Assembly (NCBI RefSeq): GCF_030142045.1
Contig: NZ_CP126242.1
Location: 2,108,001 to 2,172,000, forward strand
Reading direction: 5' to 3'
DNA: 64,000 nucleotides
DNA from: Arthrobacter sp. zg-Y919
Lineage (GTDB): Bacteria > Actinomycetota > Actinomycetes > Actinomycetales > Micrococcaceae
A program made the translations under genes and the position numbers. The notes under the pieces were generated by a model, which was not told where the DNA came from, ran no database searches, and saw only the letters and a list, made by a program, of their open reading frames with translations. Shown here in pieces: positions 37,066 to 47,193 of this stretch (its first letter is position 1; every line of letters begins with the position of its first letter).

Positions 37066-37108
37066 AAAGCGGGATGGGCAGGCCACTGGTCTGCCCATCC
37101 CGGCTTTT
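37066..37108 (+). terminator. Intercistronic hairpin between receptor and permease genes
   Basis: GGGATGGGCAG pairs perfectly with CTGCCCATCCC, the stem extends through AAAGC/GCTTT with one bulge, and it ends in TTTT. It probably attenuates read-through into the permease genes. Confidence 0.8.
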
Positions 37109-37150
37109 ATGCCGAAAAGGTTTTCCGTACCACCCCCAAGGAGCCTGACG

Positions 37151-38683
37151 GTGTTCTTCTTCATCCTTAAACGAGCGGTTACCTCGTTCTTCATTCTTCT
37201 TGCAGCCACGGTGCTGATGTTCCTCCTGGCCGTCAATGCCGGTGATCCCCTGGCTGACCTGATCGAGCTGCAGGGCGCTGAACGCGAAGCGCGCATTGCC
37301 CAGCGCACGGAAGCACTGCATCTTGACCAGCCCGTTGCGGCCCGTTACCTGCTATGGCTCCAGGAGGTCGGGCGCTGCGTCATTCCCGGCGGTGCGGAAT
37401 GCACCCTGGGACTGAACCGGTCGGGTTCCCCGGTCCTTGAGCAACTCCAGACCGCCATCGGCTCCACCTTCCGGCTCGTCGTTGTCGCTACTCTGGTTGC
37501 GATCGTGCTCGGCGTGGCCATCGGCCTGGTTACCGCCCTTCGGCAGTACAGCGTCTTCGACTACTCCATTACGTTCGTTGCCTTCCTGCTCTTCTCGATG
37601 CCGTTGTTCTGGCTCTCCACCCTGCTCAAGCAGTACCTGGCGATCGACTTGAACAACTGGCTGGCCAACCCGCAGATGTCCTATCTGGGCATCGCCGCCG
37701 TCGGCCTGGTTGCCGGTGCCATCGGGGCCGTGGCCATTGGCGGAGACCGCCGCCGCCGTCTGCGTGTCTTCGCCATTGCCGCCGTCGCCACCTCGGTCAC
37801 GTTCTATCTGCTGCTCATCACGAACTGGTTCAAGACACCGGGGCTTGGACCGATCGGCCTGTTCGTCACCGCCTTCGGTCTGGCGCTCGGCCTCACGGCC
37901 CTGCTGGCCGGATTCCGCCGCCGCCGGATCCTGTACGCAGCACTTGCCACCGCTGCGGCGGGCTTCGCCGGATACCTCATTACGCAGCCGCTCATGGTTG
38001 ATCCGAGCTGGACGGTCATCGCCGGACTCGCCGTCCTGACGCTGCTTATTTCGCTGGGCATCGGCCATGTCATCGGCGGGCCGTATGCCAGGCAGGCCCG
38101 CAGCCTGACCGCCGTGATTGGGCTCGGCATCGCGTTCTTCGTCTTCGTGGACGCGCTCCTGGGCGCCTATCCGTCCCTCTCGCGCAAGAACGGCGGCCGG
38201 GCCATCCCGACCACGGGATCATCAACACCCAACCTGCAGGGCACCTTCTGGGAAACCAACCTGGACTACGCCCTGTACCTGGTGCTGCCCACCATCGCCA
38301 TCATGCTCATCTCCTTCGCCACCTACACCCGCTACACCCGGGCCAGCATGCTGGAAGTCATGAACCAGGACTACGTCCGGACGGCGCGGGCCAAGGGCCT
38401 GAGCGAACGGAGCGTGGTCGTCAAGCATGCGTTCCGCAATGCCATGATCCCCATCACGACCCTGATGGCCTTTGACTTTGCCGGCGTCCTCGGGGGCGCC
38501 GTCATCACGGAGGCCGTATTTGGCTGGAGCGGTATGGGGCGAATGTTCACGGACGGCCTTCATGACGTGGATCCCAACGTCATCATGGCCTTCTTCCTGG
38601 TGACCGGTGTTGCCGCCGTAGCCTTCAACATGCTGGCCGATATCGCATATGCCTTCCTCGACCCGCGCATTAGCCTGAACTGA
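37151..38683 (+). CDS. Oligopeptide ABC transporter permease, extended DppB/OppB type
   Basis: The protein has 510 residues from GTG 37151, chosen for AAGGAG 6-7 bases upstream; ATG 37109 sits on the preceding terminator. The N-terminal FILKRAVTSFFILLAAT and the C-terminal EAA region (QDYVRTARAKGLSERSVVVKHAF) are classic for DppB/OppB. Most family members have 310-340 residues. Here about 190 extra residues (roughly 175-365), with several further hydrophobic helices and two short Arg-rich loops (GGDRRRR, GFRRRR), are inserted between the usual third and fourth helices. It pairs with the DppC-like gene 12 bases downstream. Confidence 0.92.
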   Translation: MFFFILKRAVTSFFILLAATVLMFLLAVNAGDPLADLIELQGAEREARIAQRTEALHLDQPVAARYLLWLQEVGRCVIPGGAECTLGLNRSGSPVLEQLQTAIGSTFRLVVVATLVAIVLGVAIGLVTALRQYSVFDYSITFVAFLLFSMPLFWLSTLLKQYLAIDLNNWLANPQMSYLGIAAVGLVAGAIGAVAIGGDRRRRLRVFAIAAVATSVTFYLLLITNWFKTPGLGPIGLFVTAFGLALGLTALLAGFRRRRILYAALATAAAGFAGYLITQPLMVDPSWTVIAGLAVLTLLISLGIGHVIGGPYARQARSLTAVIGLGIAFFVFVDALLGAYPSLSRKNGGRAIPTTGSSTPNLQGTFWETNLDYALYLVLPTIAIMLISFATYTRYTRASMLEVMNQDYVRTARAKGLSERSVVVKHAFRNAMIPITTLMAFDFAGVLGGAVITEAVFGWSGMGRMFTDGLHDVDPNVIMAFFLVTGVAAVAFNMLADIAYAFLDPRISLN

Positions 38684-38695
38684 TAGGCGGACACC

Positions 38696-39733
38696 ATGAC
38701 CGAAAAAATACCGTCGGGAACCCCGGGCAGCAGCCCGGAACTCACCGCCATGACGCTGGAGAGCCAGCGGACGGACATCGCAGATGCACCCGCAACGCGG
38801 GCAGTGACTGCGGATCCTGAAATCACCGCCGCCAAGAGCCAGGGCCGGCTGGTCCGGGAACGGTTCCTGCGACACAAGGGTGCACTGGTCGGCATGAGCG
38901 GGCTCATCTTCATCGTGCTCCTCTCGTTCACCTCGATCGGCCTTTCCGTCGGCCCGCTCCGTATCCCGGGTTGGTGGCCGTATGCCTTTTCCACGGTGAT
39001 GCCGCTGGAAGACGGCGGAGCTCCCACCCTTTCCTGGACCGGTCTGGGGAGGCATCCCTTTGGCCAGGACACCCTGGGCCGCGACTACTTCGCCATGACC
39101 ATGCGCGGTGCCCAGATTTCCCTGACCATTGCCTTCATCGTCGGGATCGTGGGGACCGTGGTGGGAACCGTCGTCGGCGCCCTGTCCGGATACTTCCGGG
39201 GCTTCACCGAAGCCGTACTGATGCGCTTCACCGACGTCATCATCACCATTCCGCTGCTGGTCGTCGCCGCAGTGCTGGCAAGCATCGTGTCCGATTTCGG
39301 CATCGTGGTGTTTGCCGTCTTCCTGGGCCTGCTGACCTGGACCGGACTCGCACGCATTGTCCGCGGCGAGTTCCTCTCCCTGCGGGAAAAGGAATTCGTT
39401 GAAGCGGCCAAATCCGTGGGCGCGAGTTCCAGCCGCATTATTTTCAAGCACATCCTGCCCAACACCGTGGGCGTCATCATCGTCTCCGCAACGCTGGCAA
39501 TCTCCGGTGCCATCCTGCTGGAAACGGCCCTGAGCTTCCTAGGTTTGGGTGTCCAGCCCCCGGATACGTCGCTGGGCAAACTCATCAACGAGAATCGGGC
39601 CGCGATGACCACCCGTCCCTGGCTCTTCTTCTGGCCCGGCATCTTCATTGTGGCCATCGCCCTCACGGTCAACTTCATCGGAGACGGCCTGCGGGATGCG
39701 TTTGATCCCCGGCAGACAAGGAACAAGCAATGA
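38696..39733 (+). CDS. Oligopeptide ABC transporter permease (DppC/OppC-like)
   Basis: This 345-residue membrane protein has a long cytoplasmic N-terminus (about 65 residues), an OppC_N-type segment, LGRHPFGQDTLGRDYFAMTM near 118 and the EAA loop EKEFVEAAKSVGASSSRIIFKH near 235. It has normal length, unlike its partner permease. Its stop overlaps the ATG of the ATPase gene (ATGA). Confidence 0.93.
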   Translation: MTEKIPSGTPGSSPELTAMTLESQRTDIADAPATRAVTADPEITAAKSQGRLVRERFLRHKGALVGMSGLIFIVLLSFTSIGLSVGPLRIPGWWPYAFSTVMPLEDGGAPTLSWTGLGRHPFGQDTLGRDYFAMTMRGAQISLTIAFIVGIVGTVVGTVVGALSGYFRGFTEAVLMRFTDVIITIPLLVVAAVLASIVSDFGIVVFAVFLGLLTWTGLARIVRGEFLSLREKEFVEAAKSVGASSSRIIFKHILPNTVGVIIVSATLAISGAILLETALSFLGLGVQPPDTSLGKLINENRAAMTTRPWLFFWPGIFIVAIALTVNFIGDGLRDAFDPRQTRNKQ

Positions 39734-41514
39734 GTTCGGCACCCCTGTATAGCGATGTCATTCCACCGTCCGCTGCCGCCCCGATCCTCGAAGTGTCCGG
39801 CCTCGGCGTCGACTTCAGCGTCGACAACAAATGGGTGATGGCTGCCGAAGACGTGAGTTACCGGGTCTACCCGGGCGAGATCCTGGCAATCGTCGGCGAG
39901 TCCGGCTCGGGCAAAAGCATGTCCTCCATGGCACTGCTCGGCCTGCTGCCCGCCAACGGGCGGTCCACCGGCAGCGCCAAGCTGCACGGGAAGGAACTTA
40001 TCGGCGCCACGCAGTCCACGCTGCGCAAAATCCGCGGCAATGACATCGCCATGATCTTCCAGGAACCCATGACGGCCCTGAACCCCGTCCTGACCGTGGG
40101 CGAGCAGATCAAGGAGATCATCGAGCAGCACACGGACGCCTCCCCGGCCGACGCCAAGCTCCGCGCCATCGAGCTGCTGCGCATGGTGGAGATCCCGGAC
40201 CCGGAGACCCGCTACCACCGCTATCCGCACCAGTTCTCCGGCGGACAGCGCCAGCGGGCCATGATCGCCACTGCCATTGCGAATGACCCCATCCTGCTGA
40301 TTGCCGATGAACCCACCACGGCCCTGGACGTCACGGTGCAGGCGGAAGTGCTGGAGCTGCTGCGCAAGCTCAACAAGCGGCTGAACAGCGCCATCCTGCT
40401 CATCACCCACGACATGGGTGTGGTGGCCGACCTGGCGGACAACGTTGTGGTGATGCAGAACGGCCGGATCGTCGAAGCCGCCTCCGCCGCGGAGCTCTTC
40501 GGCGCCCCGCAGCAGGACTACACGAAGTCCCTGCTCGACGCCGTTCCCCACCTGGGTTCCAAGGTGGGCGGCGTGCTGGCGGCGGTCGAGGTCGAGGATG
40601 ACGGTTCCCTGCAGATCACCGATGCACCCCGGGCGGTGCTCGAAGCCTCGGACGAAGTGGTGGAACCGACCTCGTCGCTGACCCCCGCCCTCCAGCTGGA
40701 GGATGTGGCCATCGAGTATCCGGGACGCTTCCGGCAGCCGGCTTTCCGCGCTGTTTCCAAGGTCTCCTTCACCATCATGCCCGGCGAGGTGATGGGTCTG
40801 GTGGGCGAATCCGGTTCCGGCAAGTCCACCATTGGGCGCGCCGTCACCGGGCTGCTGCCGGTTGCGGAGGGCAGCGTGCGGATCGGCGGAACCGATATTG
40901 CCGGTTTGTCACCGAAGAAGATGCGCCCGCTCCGGCGGAAGTTCGCCATCGTCTTCCAGGACCCCGCCGCATCGCTGAACCCGCGCATGTCCATCGGCGA
41001 AAGCATCGGCGAACCGCTGTTCCTGCATGAGAAGCTCTCCAAAGCTGAACTGGACCGGCGGGTGGAGAACCTGCTTGACGACGTGCAGCTGCCCACGAGC
41101 TTCCGCAACCGGTATCCGCATGAGCTCTCCGGCGGCCAGCGCCAGCGGGTAGGTATTGCCCGGGCGCTCTCGCTGCGGCCCTCCCTGCTGGTGGCCGACG
41201 AGCCGACGTCGGCCCTGGATGTCTCCGTGCAGGCACGCGTCCTGGCGCTGCTGCAGGACCTGCAGCAGGAATACGGTTTCGCGTGCCTGTTCGTCAGCCA
41301 TGACCTGGCCGTAGTGGAGATCCTGGCCAGCCACATTGCGGTGCTCAACAAGGGCCGGATGGTGGAGCAGGGCTCCACCGAGCAGATCCTGAAGTACCCG
41401 CAGGATCCGTACACCCGCCGACTGCTGGCAGCGGCACCGGTGCCGGACCCGGCCGAGCAGGCCTACCGCCGCGAACAGCGCAATGCGCTGCTCGCGGCAG
41501 GCAGTATCGAATAA
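39730..41514 (+). CDS. Oligopeptide ABC transporter, fused double ATPase (DppD-DppF-like)
   Basis: This 594-residue protein carries two ABC modules. The first has Walker [12 protein letters not shown] near 55 and signature [11 protein letters not shown]; the second has [13 protein letters not shown] near 357 and [12 protein letters not shown] linker of about 50 residues joins them. Each half also has the oligopeptide/dipeptide C-terminal extension seen in DppD and DppF. One polypeptide therefore replaces the usual two ATPases. It is the last gene of the receptor-permease-permease-ATPase unit. Confidence 0.94.
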   Translation: MSSAPLYSDVIPPSAAAPILEVSGLGVDFSVDNKWVMAAEDVSYRVYPGEILAIVGESGSGKSMSSMALLGLLPANGRSTGSAKLHGKELIGATQSTLRKIRGNDIAMIFQEPMTALNPVLTVGEQIKEIIEQHTDASPADAKLRAIELLRMVEIPDPETRYHRYPHQFSGGQRQRAMIATAIANDPILLIADEPTTALDVTVQAEVLELLRKLNKRLNSAILLITHDMGVVADLADNVVVMQNGRIVEAASAAELFGAPQQDYTKSLLDAVPHLGSKVGGVLAAVEVEDDGSLQITDAPRAVLEASDEVVEPTSSLTPALQLEDVAIEYPGRFRQPAFRAVSKVSFTIMPGEVMGLVGESGSGKSTIGRAVTGLLPVAEGSVRIGGTDIAGLSPKKMRPLRRKFAIVFQDPAASLNPRMSIGESIGEPLFLHEKLSKAELDRRVENLLDDVQLPTSFRNRYPHELSGGQRQRVGIARALSLRPSLLVADEPTSALDVSVQARVLALLQDLQQEYGFACLFVSHDLAVVEILASHIAVLNKGRMVEQGSTEQILKYPQDPYTRRLLAAAPVPDPAEQAYRREQRNALLAAGSIE

Positions 41515-41565
41515 AGCGGTACCGGATAAAAGCAGTACCGGACAGCTGCACCCCCGACGGCGGCG

Positions 41566-42531
41566 TCAGTGGCGGAAGACAATCTTTCCCACGACGTCGC
41601 CGTCGTGCATTTTCCGGAAGCCCTTTTGTGCGTCCTCCAGCGGCAGCACGGAATCGATCTCCGGCCGGACGCCGGTGGCGAGCAGGAAAGCCACCAGCCG
41701 CTGCAGTTCCGCGCGGGTGCCCATGGTGGAGCCCAGGACCTTCAGCTGGAGGAAAAACACCCGGTTCAGGTCCGCCGGCGGATTGGGGCCGCTGGTGGCG
41801 CCGCAGGTCACGAGCGCACCGCCGGGCTTGAGTGACTTCAGCGAATGCGCCCAGGTGGCTTCACCGACGGAGTCGAAGACCGTGTCCACCCGTTCCGGAA
41901 GGCGGGCACCGGCGTCGAACACCTGCTCAGCCCCGAGGCGCAGCGCCTGCTCGCGCTTGTCCGCGCTGCGGCTGGCCGCCCACACCCGGAACCCGGCGGC
42001 GGAGGCCAGGCTGATCAGGGCCGTTGCGACTCCCCCGCCGGCGCCCTGGACCAGGATGGTGGAACCCGGGGCAGCGGGATTGACAGTGAAAAGCATGCGG
42101 TAGGCGGTCAGCCAGGCCGTGGGCAGGCAGGCGGCTTCCTCGAAGCTCAGGCCGGCCGGCTTGGGTACGAGGTTGCGGGCCGGGACCCATACTTCGTCGG
42201 CCATTGCCCCCGGATACCGCTCCGAAAGCAGGCTCCGCTTCGGGTCAAGGGTTTCATCCCCTTCCCAGCCCGGAGTGGACAGGACCGCGTGGACGATGAC
42301 CTCGTTGCCGTCGTCGTCGATCCCTGCAGCGTCGCAGCCCAGCACCATCGGGAGGCGGTCGGCCGGCAGGCCAACGCCCTGCAGCGACCACAGGTCGTGA
42401 TGATTCAGCGCCGATGCCAACACCTGCACCCGCCGGAATCCCTCCGGCGGCTGCGGCAGCTCAAGTTCGCCGACCCTCAGGCCGCTGAGGGGATCTTCGG
42501 CAGACTGGGTCTGTGCATACACGGCTCGCAT
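41566..42531 (-). CDS. Zinc-independent MDR-type alcohol dehydrogenase / quinone reductase
   Basis: The protein has 321 residues from ATG 42531, with GGAG 5 bases upstream. It has the GroES-like domain (NHHDLWSLQGVG near 45), then a Rossmann domain with VQGAGGGVATALISLA near 155. Structural-zinc Cys residues and the canonical catalytic Cys/His set are absent, placing it in the quinone-oxidoreductase-like MDR branch that uses NADPH on quinones, enones or similar carbonyls. It is convergent with the peptide-transporter operon. Confidence 0.88.
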   Translation of the reverse strand: MRAVYAQTQSAEDPLSGLRVGELELPQPPEGFRRVQVLASALNHHDLWSLQGVGLPADRLPMVLGCDAAGIDDDGNEVIVHAVLSTPGWEGDETLDPKRSLLSERYPGAMADEVWVPARNLVPKPAGLSFEEAACLPTAWLTAYRMLFTVNPAAPGSTILVQGAGGGVATALISLASAAGFRVWAASRSADKREQALRLGAEQVFDAGARLPERVDTVFDSVGEATWAHSLKSLKPGGALVTCGATSGPNPPADLNRVFFLQLKVLGSTMGTRAELQRLVAFLLATGVRPEIDSVLPLEDAQKGFRKMHDGDVVGKIVFRH

Positions 42532-42661
42532 CGGGACTCCTTCGGTTGGGTGCTCCCATCCTAGGGGACCACCGGCCGGGCACCCGTGCATGCGTTAGGC
42601 GTGCACGTGAGGCATGTGGGACACTGGAGGGCAGAACTTTTCGGAATCAAAGGAGGCAGCT

Positions 42662-42736
42662 ATGAGCAAGCGTGCACGCAAGCGTCGTGACCGTAAGCGC
42701 GGCGGCGCTAACCACGGTAAGCGTCCCAACACCTAA
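42662..42736 (+). CDS. Ribosomal protein bL37 (24 residues)
   Basis: This 24-residue, highly basic peptide (MSKRARKRRDRKRGGANHGK, then RPNT) follows a near-perfect AAAGGAGG ribosome site. It matches the actinobacterial large-subunit micro-protein bL37 first seen in the structure of the Mycobacterium smegmatis 70S ribosome. Such genes are routinely missed by length cut-offs. A clean terminator follows, so it is a dedicated monocistronic unit. Confidence comes from the characteristic KRxRKRRDRK...ANHGKRPN pattern. Confidence 0.9.
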   Translation: MSKRARKRRDRKRGGANHGKRPNT

Positions 42737-42778
42737 GCAAAGCTTTGGTAGCCGCGTGACCTGTAGGTCAGGCACAAA

Positions 42779-42810
42779 AAACCCCCGGAACCTCTTGGTA
42801 CCGGGGGTTT
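42779..42810. terminator. Terminator after bL37, possibly shared with rsrA
   Basis: AAACCCCCGG pairs with CCGGGGGTTT around a 12-base loop, with A-rich and T-rich flanks on opposite sides. It lies between convergent bL37 and rsrA and could end both. Confidence 0.88.
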
Positions 42811-42846
42811 CTTTGTGTCTGCGGCTTGCGTTGGCTGCCGGCGGTC

Positions 42847-43107
42847 CTAGTGGTCCGCCGTCTGGATCTGGCTGATGCGGCTGAGGATGCTTGCCTTCAG
42901 CGTTGCGGGCGCCGCCTCGGTGCAGGAACGCTTCACTACCGACCGGATCACGCACTCCAGGTCATGTTCCTGCGCGCACTCGGGGCACCCGTCAAGGTGC
43001 TCTTTGATTTCCACAAGGTCTTCGTGGGACAGGGCGCCGTCCAGGTATTCATACAGCCGTTCGATGCGGGCGTCGTCGCAATCGCCCAGGCTCTGGCAAT
43101 CGCTCAT
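42847..43107 (-). CDS. rsrA: Zinc-binding anti-sigma factor (RsrA-like)
   Basis: This 86-residue ZAS-family anti-sigma factor has the motif H37-x3-C41-x2-C44, with an additional N-terminal Cys (Cys10), as in redox-sensing RsrA/RshA. Thiol oxidation releases zinc and the sigma factor. Its ATG overlaps the sigR stop as ATGA, so the pair is translationally coupled, as in Streptomyces and Mycobacterium. Confidence 0.93.
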   Translation of the reverse strand: MSDCQSLGDCDDARIERLYEYLDGALSHEDLVEIKEHLDGCPECAQEHDLECVIRSVVKRSCTEAAPATLKASILSRISQIQTADH

Positions 43108-43784
43108 AGCTCATTCCCCTGTTTCTTTGTTGATGCGCCGACGGCTTCGGCTGCGGGCACTTTGCCCTTGATTCCGCGTTCGTGTGCATACTCGGCCAGG
43201 AGTTCGCGGAGCATCTTGCGCCCGCGGTGCAGCCGGGACATCACGGTGCCGATCGGCGTGTTCATGATTTCTGAAATTTCCTTGTACGCGAAGCCCTCCA
43301 CATCGGAGAAGTACACGGCAAGCCGGAACTCCTCCGGAATGGCCTGCAGGGCATCCTTGACATCGGAATCCGGCAGATGGTCCAGTGCCACGGCTTCCGC
43401 GGAACGGAGCCCCGCGGAGGTGTGCTCGGCCGCACGGGCCAGCTGCCAGTCCTCAACCCCCTCGGAGTTGGCCTGCAGGGGTTCCCGCTGCCGCTTCCGG
43501 TAAAGGTTGATGTACGTATTCGTCAGGATGCGGTACAGCCAGGCCTTGAGGTTCGTTCCCGGCCGGTACTGGTGGAAAGCGGAGAAAGCCTTGGTGTAGG
43601 CCTCCTGCACCAGGTCCTCGGCGTCCGAAGGATTCCGTGCCATGCGCATGGCCGCTGAATAGAGCTGGTCCACATACTGCATGGCGTCCTGCTCAAAACG
43701 CAGCTTGCGTGCCTCGTCCGATTCGGTGGCAACGTCGAGTTCGAAGTTTTCCACGGGGCTGCCTTCCGGCGCATCAGTTCTCAT
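43104..43784 (-). CDS. sigR: ECF RNA polymerase sigma factor SigR (SigH-like)
   Basis: The protein has 226 residues from ATG 43784. The sigma-2 region includes [20 protein letters not shown] and [18 protein letters not shown]. Sigma-4 includes [30 protein letters not shown]. It is the thiol-oxidative-stress sigma paired with RsrA. Two further in-frame starts could give longer forms: GTG 43874 with AGGAG 9 bases upstream, and ATG 43907 almost at the predicted transcript start. A GGGAAT-N18-GTT promoter lies at 43949-43923, so the gene is probably autoregulated. In Streptomyces an N-terminally extended SigR isoform exists; the same may hold here. Confidence 0.93.
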   Translation of the reverse strand: MRTDAPEGSPVENFELDVATESDEARKLRFEQDAMQYVDQLYSAAMRMARNPSDAEDLVQEAYTKAFSAFHQYRPGTNLKAWLYRILTNTYINLYRKRQREPLQANSEGVEDWQLARAAEHTSAGLRSAEAVALDHLPDSDVKDALQAIPEEFRLAVYFSDVEGFAYKEISEIMNTPIGTVMSRLHRGRKMLRELLAEYAHERGIKGKVPAAEAVGASTKKQGNEL

Positions 43785-43922
43785 CACCTCCAAGTCTACG
43801 GTGCGGGACGGAACCCGTACGCGTAGCTTCGGCGCCCGGACAGACCGCTCTGCGGTCAGCGTGTCGGCTGGCACGTTGCTTTTCTCCTGACTGTCGGCAA
43901 AGCACATCCTGATACTGGTGCC

Positions 43923-43949
43923 AACGACGGCGCCCGGCCGGCTATTCCC
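43923..43949 (-). promoter_or_regulatory. SigR-type promoter upstream of sigR-rsrA
   Basis: On the minus strand GGGAAT (43949-43944) and GTT (43925-43923) are separated by exactly 18 bases, matching the SigR/SigH consensus. It implies positive autoregulation under thiol oxidation. Confidence 0.8.
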
Positions 43950-44093
43950 TTCCCGCTCCCCTTCCGGGCTGCGGACCTGTCCCCTGCCACCGTGTGCCAG
44001 CGTGTGCCAAGGTCCGCAAAATGCCAGACTAAGGTGGAAGCAGCACCACATGTAGTTTTTTCGCGTAACCGATGGATTTCCCAGGAGGCACTT

Positions 44094-44642
44094 ATGTCGA
44101 TAGTCCGTATGTTTGCACGCCCGTTGCTCGCCACCGGCTTCGTAGCCGCAGGCGTGGAGCGCCTTCGGAACGCTGACCAGACCGCTGAACAGCTCACCCC
44201 CACGCTGAAGATGATCGGCAAAACCGTTCCTGCCGCCGCAGCCGTGACGTCCAACCCCGCGCTCGTAGCCAAGGTTGTCGGCTACACACAGGTCGGTGCT
44301 GCCACGATGCTCGGCATGGGCAAGTTCTCCCGCATGGCGTCCTTCCTGCTCGCCGGCACCGCCGCACTCACCTCGGTCGTGGAATACCGCAACGCCGAAG
44401 CCTCCACTGCCGCCGAGCGCAAGGAACGGCGCAGCCAGCTGCTCAAGAACCTGTCCCTGATCGGCGGGGTCCTGCTCTCCGCCGTGGATACCAACGGACG
44501 TCCGGGACTCGCCTGGCGCGCCGGCCACCTGGCCTCGGGTACGGGCCGCAAGACCCGTGCCGTCTCGAAGTCGGTCTCGAAGAGCACGCGTAAGCAGCTC
44601 AAGGCCGTGTCGAACGCCGCTTCGGACATCGTCGGTTCCTAG
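44094..44642 (+). CDS. DoxX-family membrane protein
   Basis: The protein has 182 residues from ATG 44094, with AGGAGG 5-6 bases upstream. The N-terminus [18 protein letters not shown] and the later hydrophobic helices (to about residue 145) fit the small four-helix DoxX family, linked in mycobacteria to membrane redox and thiosulfate metabolism. The C-terminal tail (about 150-182) is rich in Lys/Arg/Ser. It diverges from sigR; whether it belongs to the SigR regulon is open. Its stop is 5 bases before aroA. Confidence 0.85.
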   Translation: MSIVRMFARPLLATGFVAAGVERLRNADQTAEQLTPTLKMIGKTVPAAAAVTSNPALVAKVVGYTQVGAATMLGMGKFSRMASFLLAGTAALTSVVEYRNAEASTAAERKERRSQLLKNLSLIGGVLLSAVDTNGRPGLAWRAGHLASGTGRKTRAVSKSVSKSTRKQLKAVSNAASDIVGS

Positions 44643-44647
44643 CAGCA

Positions 44648-45967
44648 ATGAGTGCTCCGAATGCCGGGGTGCCGGCAACCTGGCCGGCGCCCTTCGTGAC
44701 CTCGCCGGTGGACGCAACCGTCTCCCTGCCTGGGTCGAAATCGCTGACCAACCGATACCTGGTCCTGGCCGCCCTGGCGGACGGCAGGTCCCGGCTGCGG
44801 GCACCCCTGCATTCGCGGGATTCGGAGCTTATGGTCTCCGCCCTGCGGGCCCTCGGAGCAATAATCACCGAAACGGACGGTGATGGCGCGTTCGGACCGG
44901 ACCTGCTGATAGATCCGCTCCCCGCCGCGCCCGCCCCGCAGGCGCGGCAGGTCGACTGCGGCCTTGCCGGGACAGTGATGCGTTTCGTGCCGCCGCTGGC
45001 GGCCCTGACCGCCGGCACCACCGCGTTCGACGGCGATCCGCACGCCCGCACCCGCCCCATGTCCACCATCATCGATGCCCTCCGTGCCCTCGGCGTGCAG
45101 GTCGACGACGGCGGCAGCGGTTCCCTGCCCTTCACAGTCACCGGGTCCGGACATGTGGCCGGCGGCCGGTTGGAGATCGACGCCGGTGCCTCCTCCCAAT
45201 TCGTATCGGCCCTGCTGCTGGCCGCGCCGCGCTTCGACGAGGGGCTGCATCTGGTCCACCGCGGCGCTACCCTGCCCAGTCCCGACCACATTGCGATGAC
45301 CGTTTCCGTCCTGCGTGGCGTTGGAGTGGACGTTGACGATTCCGTACCGACCGAATGGCGGGTGGCCCCCGGCCCCATCGCCGCCTTCGACACCGTGATT
45401 GAACCGGATCTGTCCAATGCCGGCCCGTTTCTCGCCGCAGCACTGGTCACCGGCGGCACCGTCCGGGTGCCCGGCTGGCCGGAGTCGACCACCCAGGTGG
45501 GAGACAGGTGGCGGAGCATCCTCCCCGCCCTCGGCGCATCCGCAGAGCTGGCCGGCGGCACCCTCACCGTCACCGGCACCGGCACCATTTCCGGAGCGGA
45601 TCTGGCGGACACCAGCGAACTTGCGCCCACCGTTGCCGCACTCTGCACCCTGGCGGACTCGCCCTCCACCCTTACCGGCATCGCGCACCTGCGCGGCCAC
45701 GAAACCGACCGGCTGGCCGCACTTGCCACCGAAATCCGCCGTCTGGGCGGAGACGCGGAAGAAACGGCGGACGGCCTGGTGATCCGCCCGGCAGCGCTGC
45801 ACGGCGGCCTCTGGGAAACCTACGCCGACCACCGGATGGCCACCGCCGGTGCCCTGATCGGGCTGGCCGTACCCGGCGTCGTCGTCCAGGACATTTCCAC
45901 AACAGCCAAGACCCTGCCGCAGTTCCCCGAACTCTGGCAGCAGCTGACCCGATCGGCGGAAGCATGA
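44648..45967 (+). CDS. aroA: 3-phosphoshikimate 1-carboxyvinyltransferase (EPSP synthase)
   Basis: This 439-residue shikimate-pathway enzyme joins PEP and shikimate-3-phosphate. Motifs are [20 protein letters not shown] near 27, GLAGTVMRF near 107, [11 protein letters not shown] near 258, and [15 protein letters not shown] with [10 protein letters not shown] near the end. It starts a tightly packed run (aroA-rsgA-hisN and onward) in which aroA and rsgA overlap as ATGA. Confidence 0.97.
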   Translation: MSAPNAGVPATWPAPFVTSPVDATVSLPGSKSLTNRYLVLAALADGRSRLRAPLHSRDSELMVSALRALGAIITETDGDGAFGPDLLIDPLPAAPAPQARQVDCGLAGTVMRFVPPLAALTAGTTAFDGDPHARTRPMSTIIDALRALGVQVDDGGSGSLPFTVTGSGHVAGGRLEIDAGASSQFVSALLLAAPRFDEGLHLVHRGATLPSPDHIAMTVSVLRGVGVDVDDSVPTEWRVAPGPIAAFDTVIEPDLSNAGPFLAAALVTGGTVRVPGWPESTTQVGDRWRSILPALGASAELAGGTLTVTGTGTISGADLADTSELAPTVAALCTLADSPSTLTGIAHLRGHETDRLAALATEIRRLGGDAEETADGLVIRPAALHGGLWETYADHRMATAGALIGLAVPGVVVQDISTTAKTLPQFPELWQQLTRSAEA

Positions 45968-47079
45968 CACGCAGTACAAGCGGCTGGGACGAATCCGACG
46001 TCCGCGTCCGCCCGAACAAAAAAGGCTCCCGCCCCCGCACCAAGGACCGGCCCGCCCACGATGATGCCGTCATCGGACGGATCATCACCGTGGACCGCGG
46101 CCGGTATACCGCCGTGGTAGACGAAGACACACCTACTGAACGCACCGTCATTGCCGCCCGGGCCCGGGAACTGCGGCGCACCCCGGTGGTGGCCGGAGAC
46201 CTGGTGGCACTGGTCGGCGACGTGACCGGCGCCCCGGACACCCTGGCCCGGCTGGTCCGCGTCGAGGAACGCCGGACCTTGCTGCGGCGCAGCGCCGACG
46301 ACACCGATCCAGTGGAACGCGTGGTGGTGGCCAACGCCGACCAGCTGGTCATCGTGGTGGCCGCCGCCAACCCCGAACCCCGGACCGGTTTCATCGACCG
46401 CGCCCTCGTCGCCGCGTACGACGCCGGGATCTCCCCCGTCCTGTGCATCACCAAGGCAGACATCAAGGACCCCGCCGAGCTGCTGGCCAACTACGAACAC
46501 CTGGACATGGACGTCATCATCAGCCGCACTGCGGCAGCCGACGCCTCCGGTATCGATGCCCGCTCCGACGACGGCCTTTCCGCGCGCCTGCAGGGCACCG
46601 CCGTCGAGGCCCTCCACGAGGTGCTGAAAGGCAACGTCAGCGTCCTGGTCGGGCCCTCCGGCGTCGGCAAGTCCACCCTGGTCAATGCCCTCACGGGATC
46701 GGCGCGTGCAACCGGCGGAGTCAATGCCGTGACCGGACGCGGCAGGCACACGTCCTCCTCGGCCCTGGCCCTGCGGCTCAGCGATTCGCCGGCCGGCAGC
46801 TGGATCATCGACACCCCGGGCATCCGCTCCTTCGGCCTGGCCCATGTGGACCCGGACCGGATCCTGCAGGCCTTCCCTGACCTGGAACCGGGCACCGCCG
46901 ACTGTGAGCGCGGCTGCCGGCACGATTCCGTGGCCGTGGGCTGCGGCCTGGATCCGTGGGTGGAGGGCGGACATGCCGGCCCGGCAGGACCCGCGCGCCT
47001 GGCGTCGCTCCGCCGGCTGCTGGGCACCGGAACCCGGACCGAGAACAAGTCCTCCGCCAAGGAGCTCGGCGAGCAGTAG
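45964..47079 (+). CDS. rsgA: Ribosome small-subunit-dependent GTPase A
   Basis: This 371-residue circularly permuted GTPase acts in late 30S maturation. An N-terminal OB-fold is followed by G4 TKAD, then G1 [14 protein letters not shown] and G3 DTPGIRSFG. The C-terminal zinc site is [15 protein letters not shown] basic N-terminal extension ([15 protein letters not shown]) precedes the OB-fold. The order aroA-rsgA-hisN is conserved in actinobacteria. Confidence 0.96.
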   Translation: MTRSTSGWDESDVRVRPNKKGSRPRTKDRPAHDDAVIGRIITVDRGRYTAVVDEDTPTERTVIAARARELRRTPVVAGDLVALVGDVTGAPDTLARLVRVEERRTLLRRSADDTDPVERVVVANADQLVIVVAAANPEPRTGFIDRALVAAYDAGISPVLCITKADIKDPAELLANYEHLDMDVIISRTAAADASGIDARSDDGLSARLQGTAVEALHEVLKGNVSVLVGPSGVGKSTLVNALTGSARATGGVNAVTGRGRHTSSSALALRLSDSPAGSWIIDTPGIRSFGLAHVDPDRILQAFPDLEPGTADCERGCRHDSVAVGCGLDPWVEGGHAGPAGPARLASLRRLLGTGTRTENKSSAKELGEQ

Positions 47080-47193
47080 CCGCCCTGCCGCGGACTCCCG
47101 CCGGTCGGATTCGGGCGTGGAACCACCAGGACACTGCCCGCTTACGGGCCTAATGCGGGGCAGTGCCCGCCGGATAAGGATAAGTTGAACAGT

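Noticed and set aside
37109..37150. ATG 37109 as start of the DppB-type permease
   Set aside because: It overlaps the tail of the preceding terminator and would add a non-conserved 14-residue leader; GTG 37151 has AAGGAG at good spacing and fits family N-termini.
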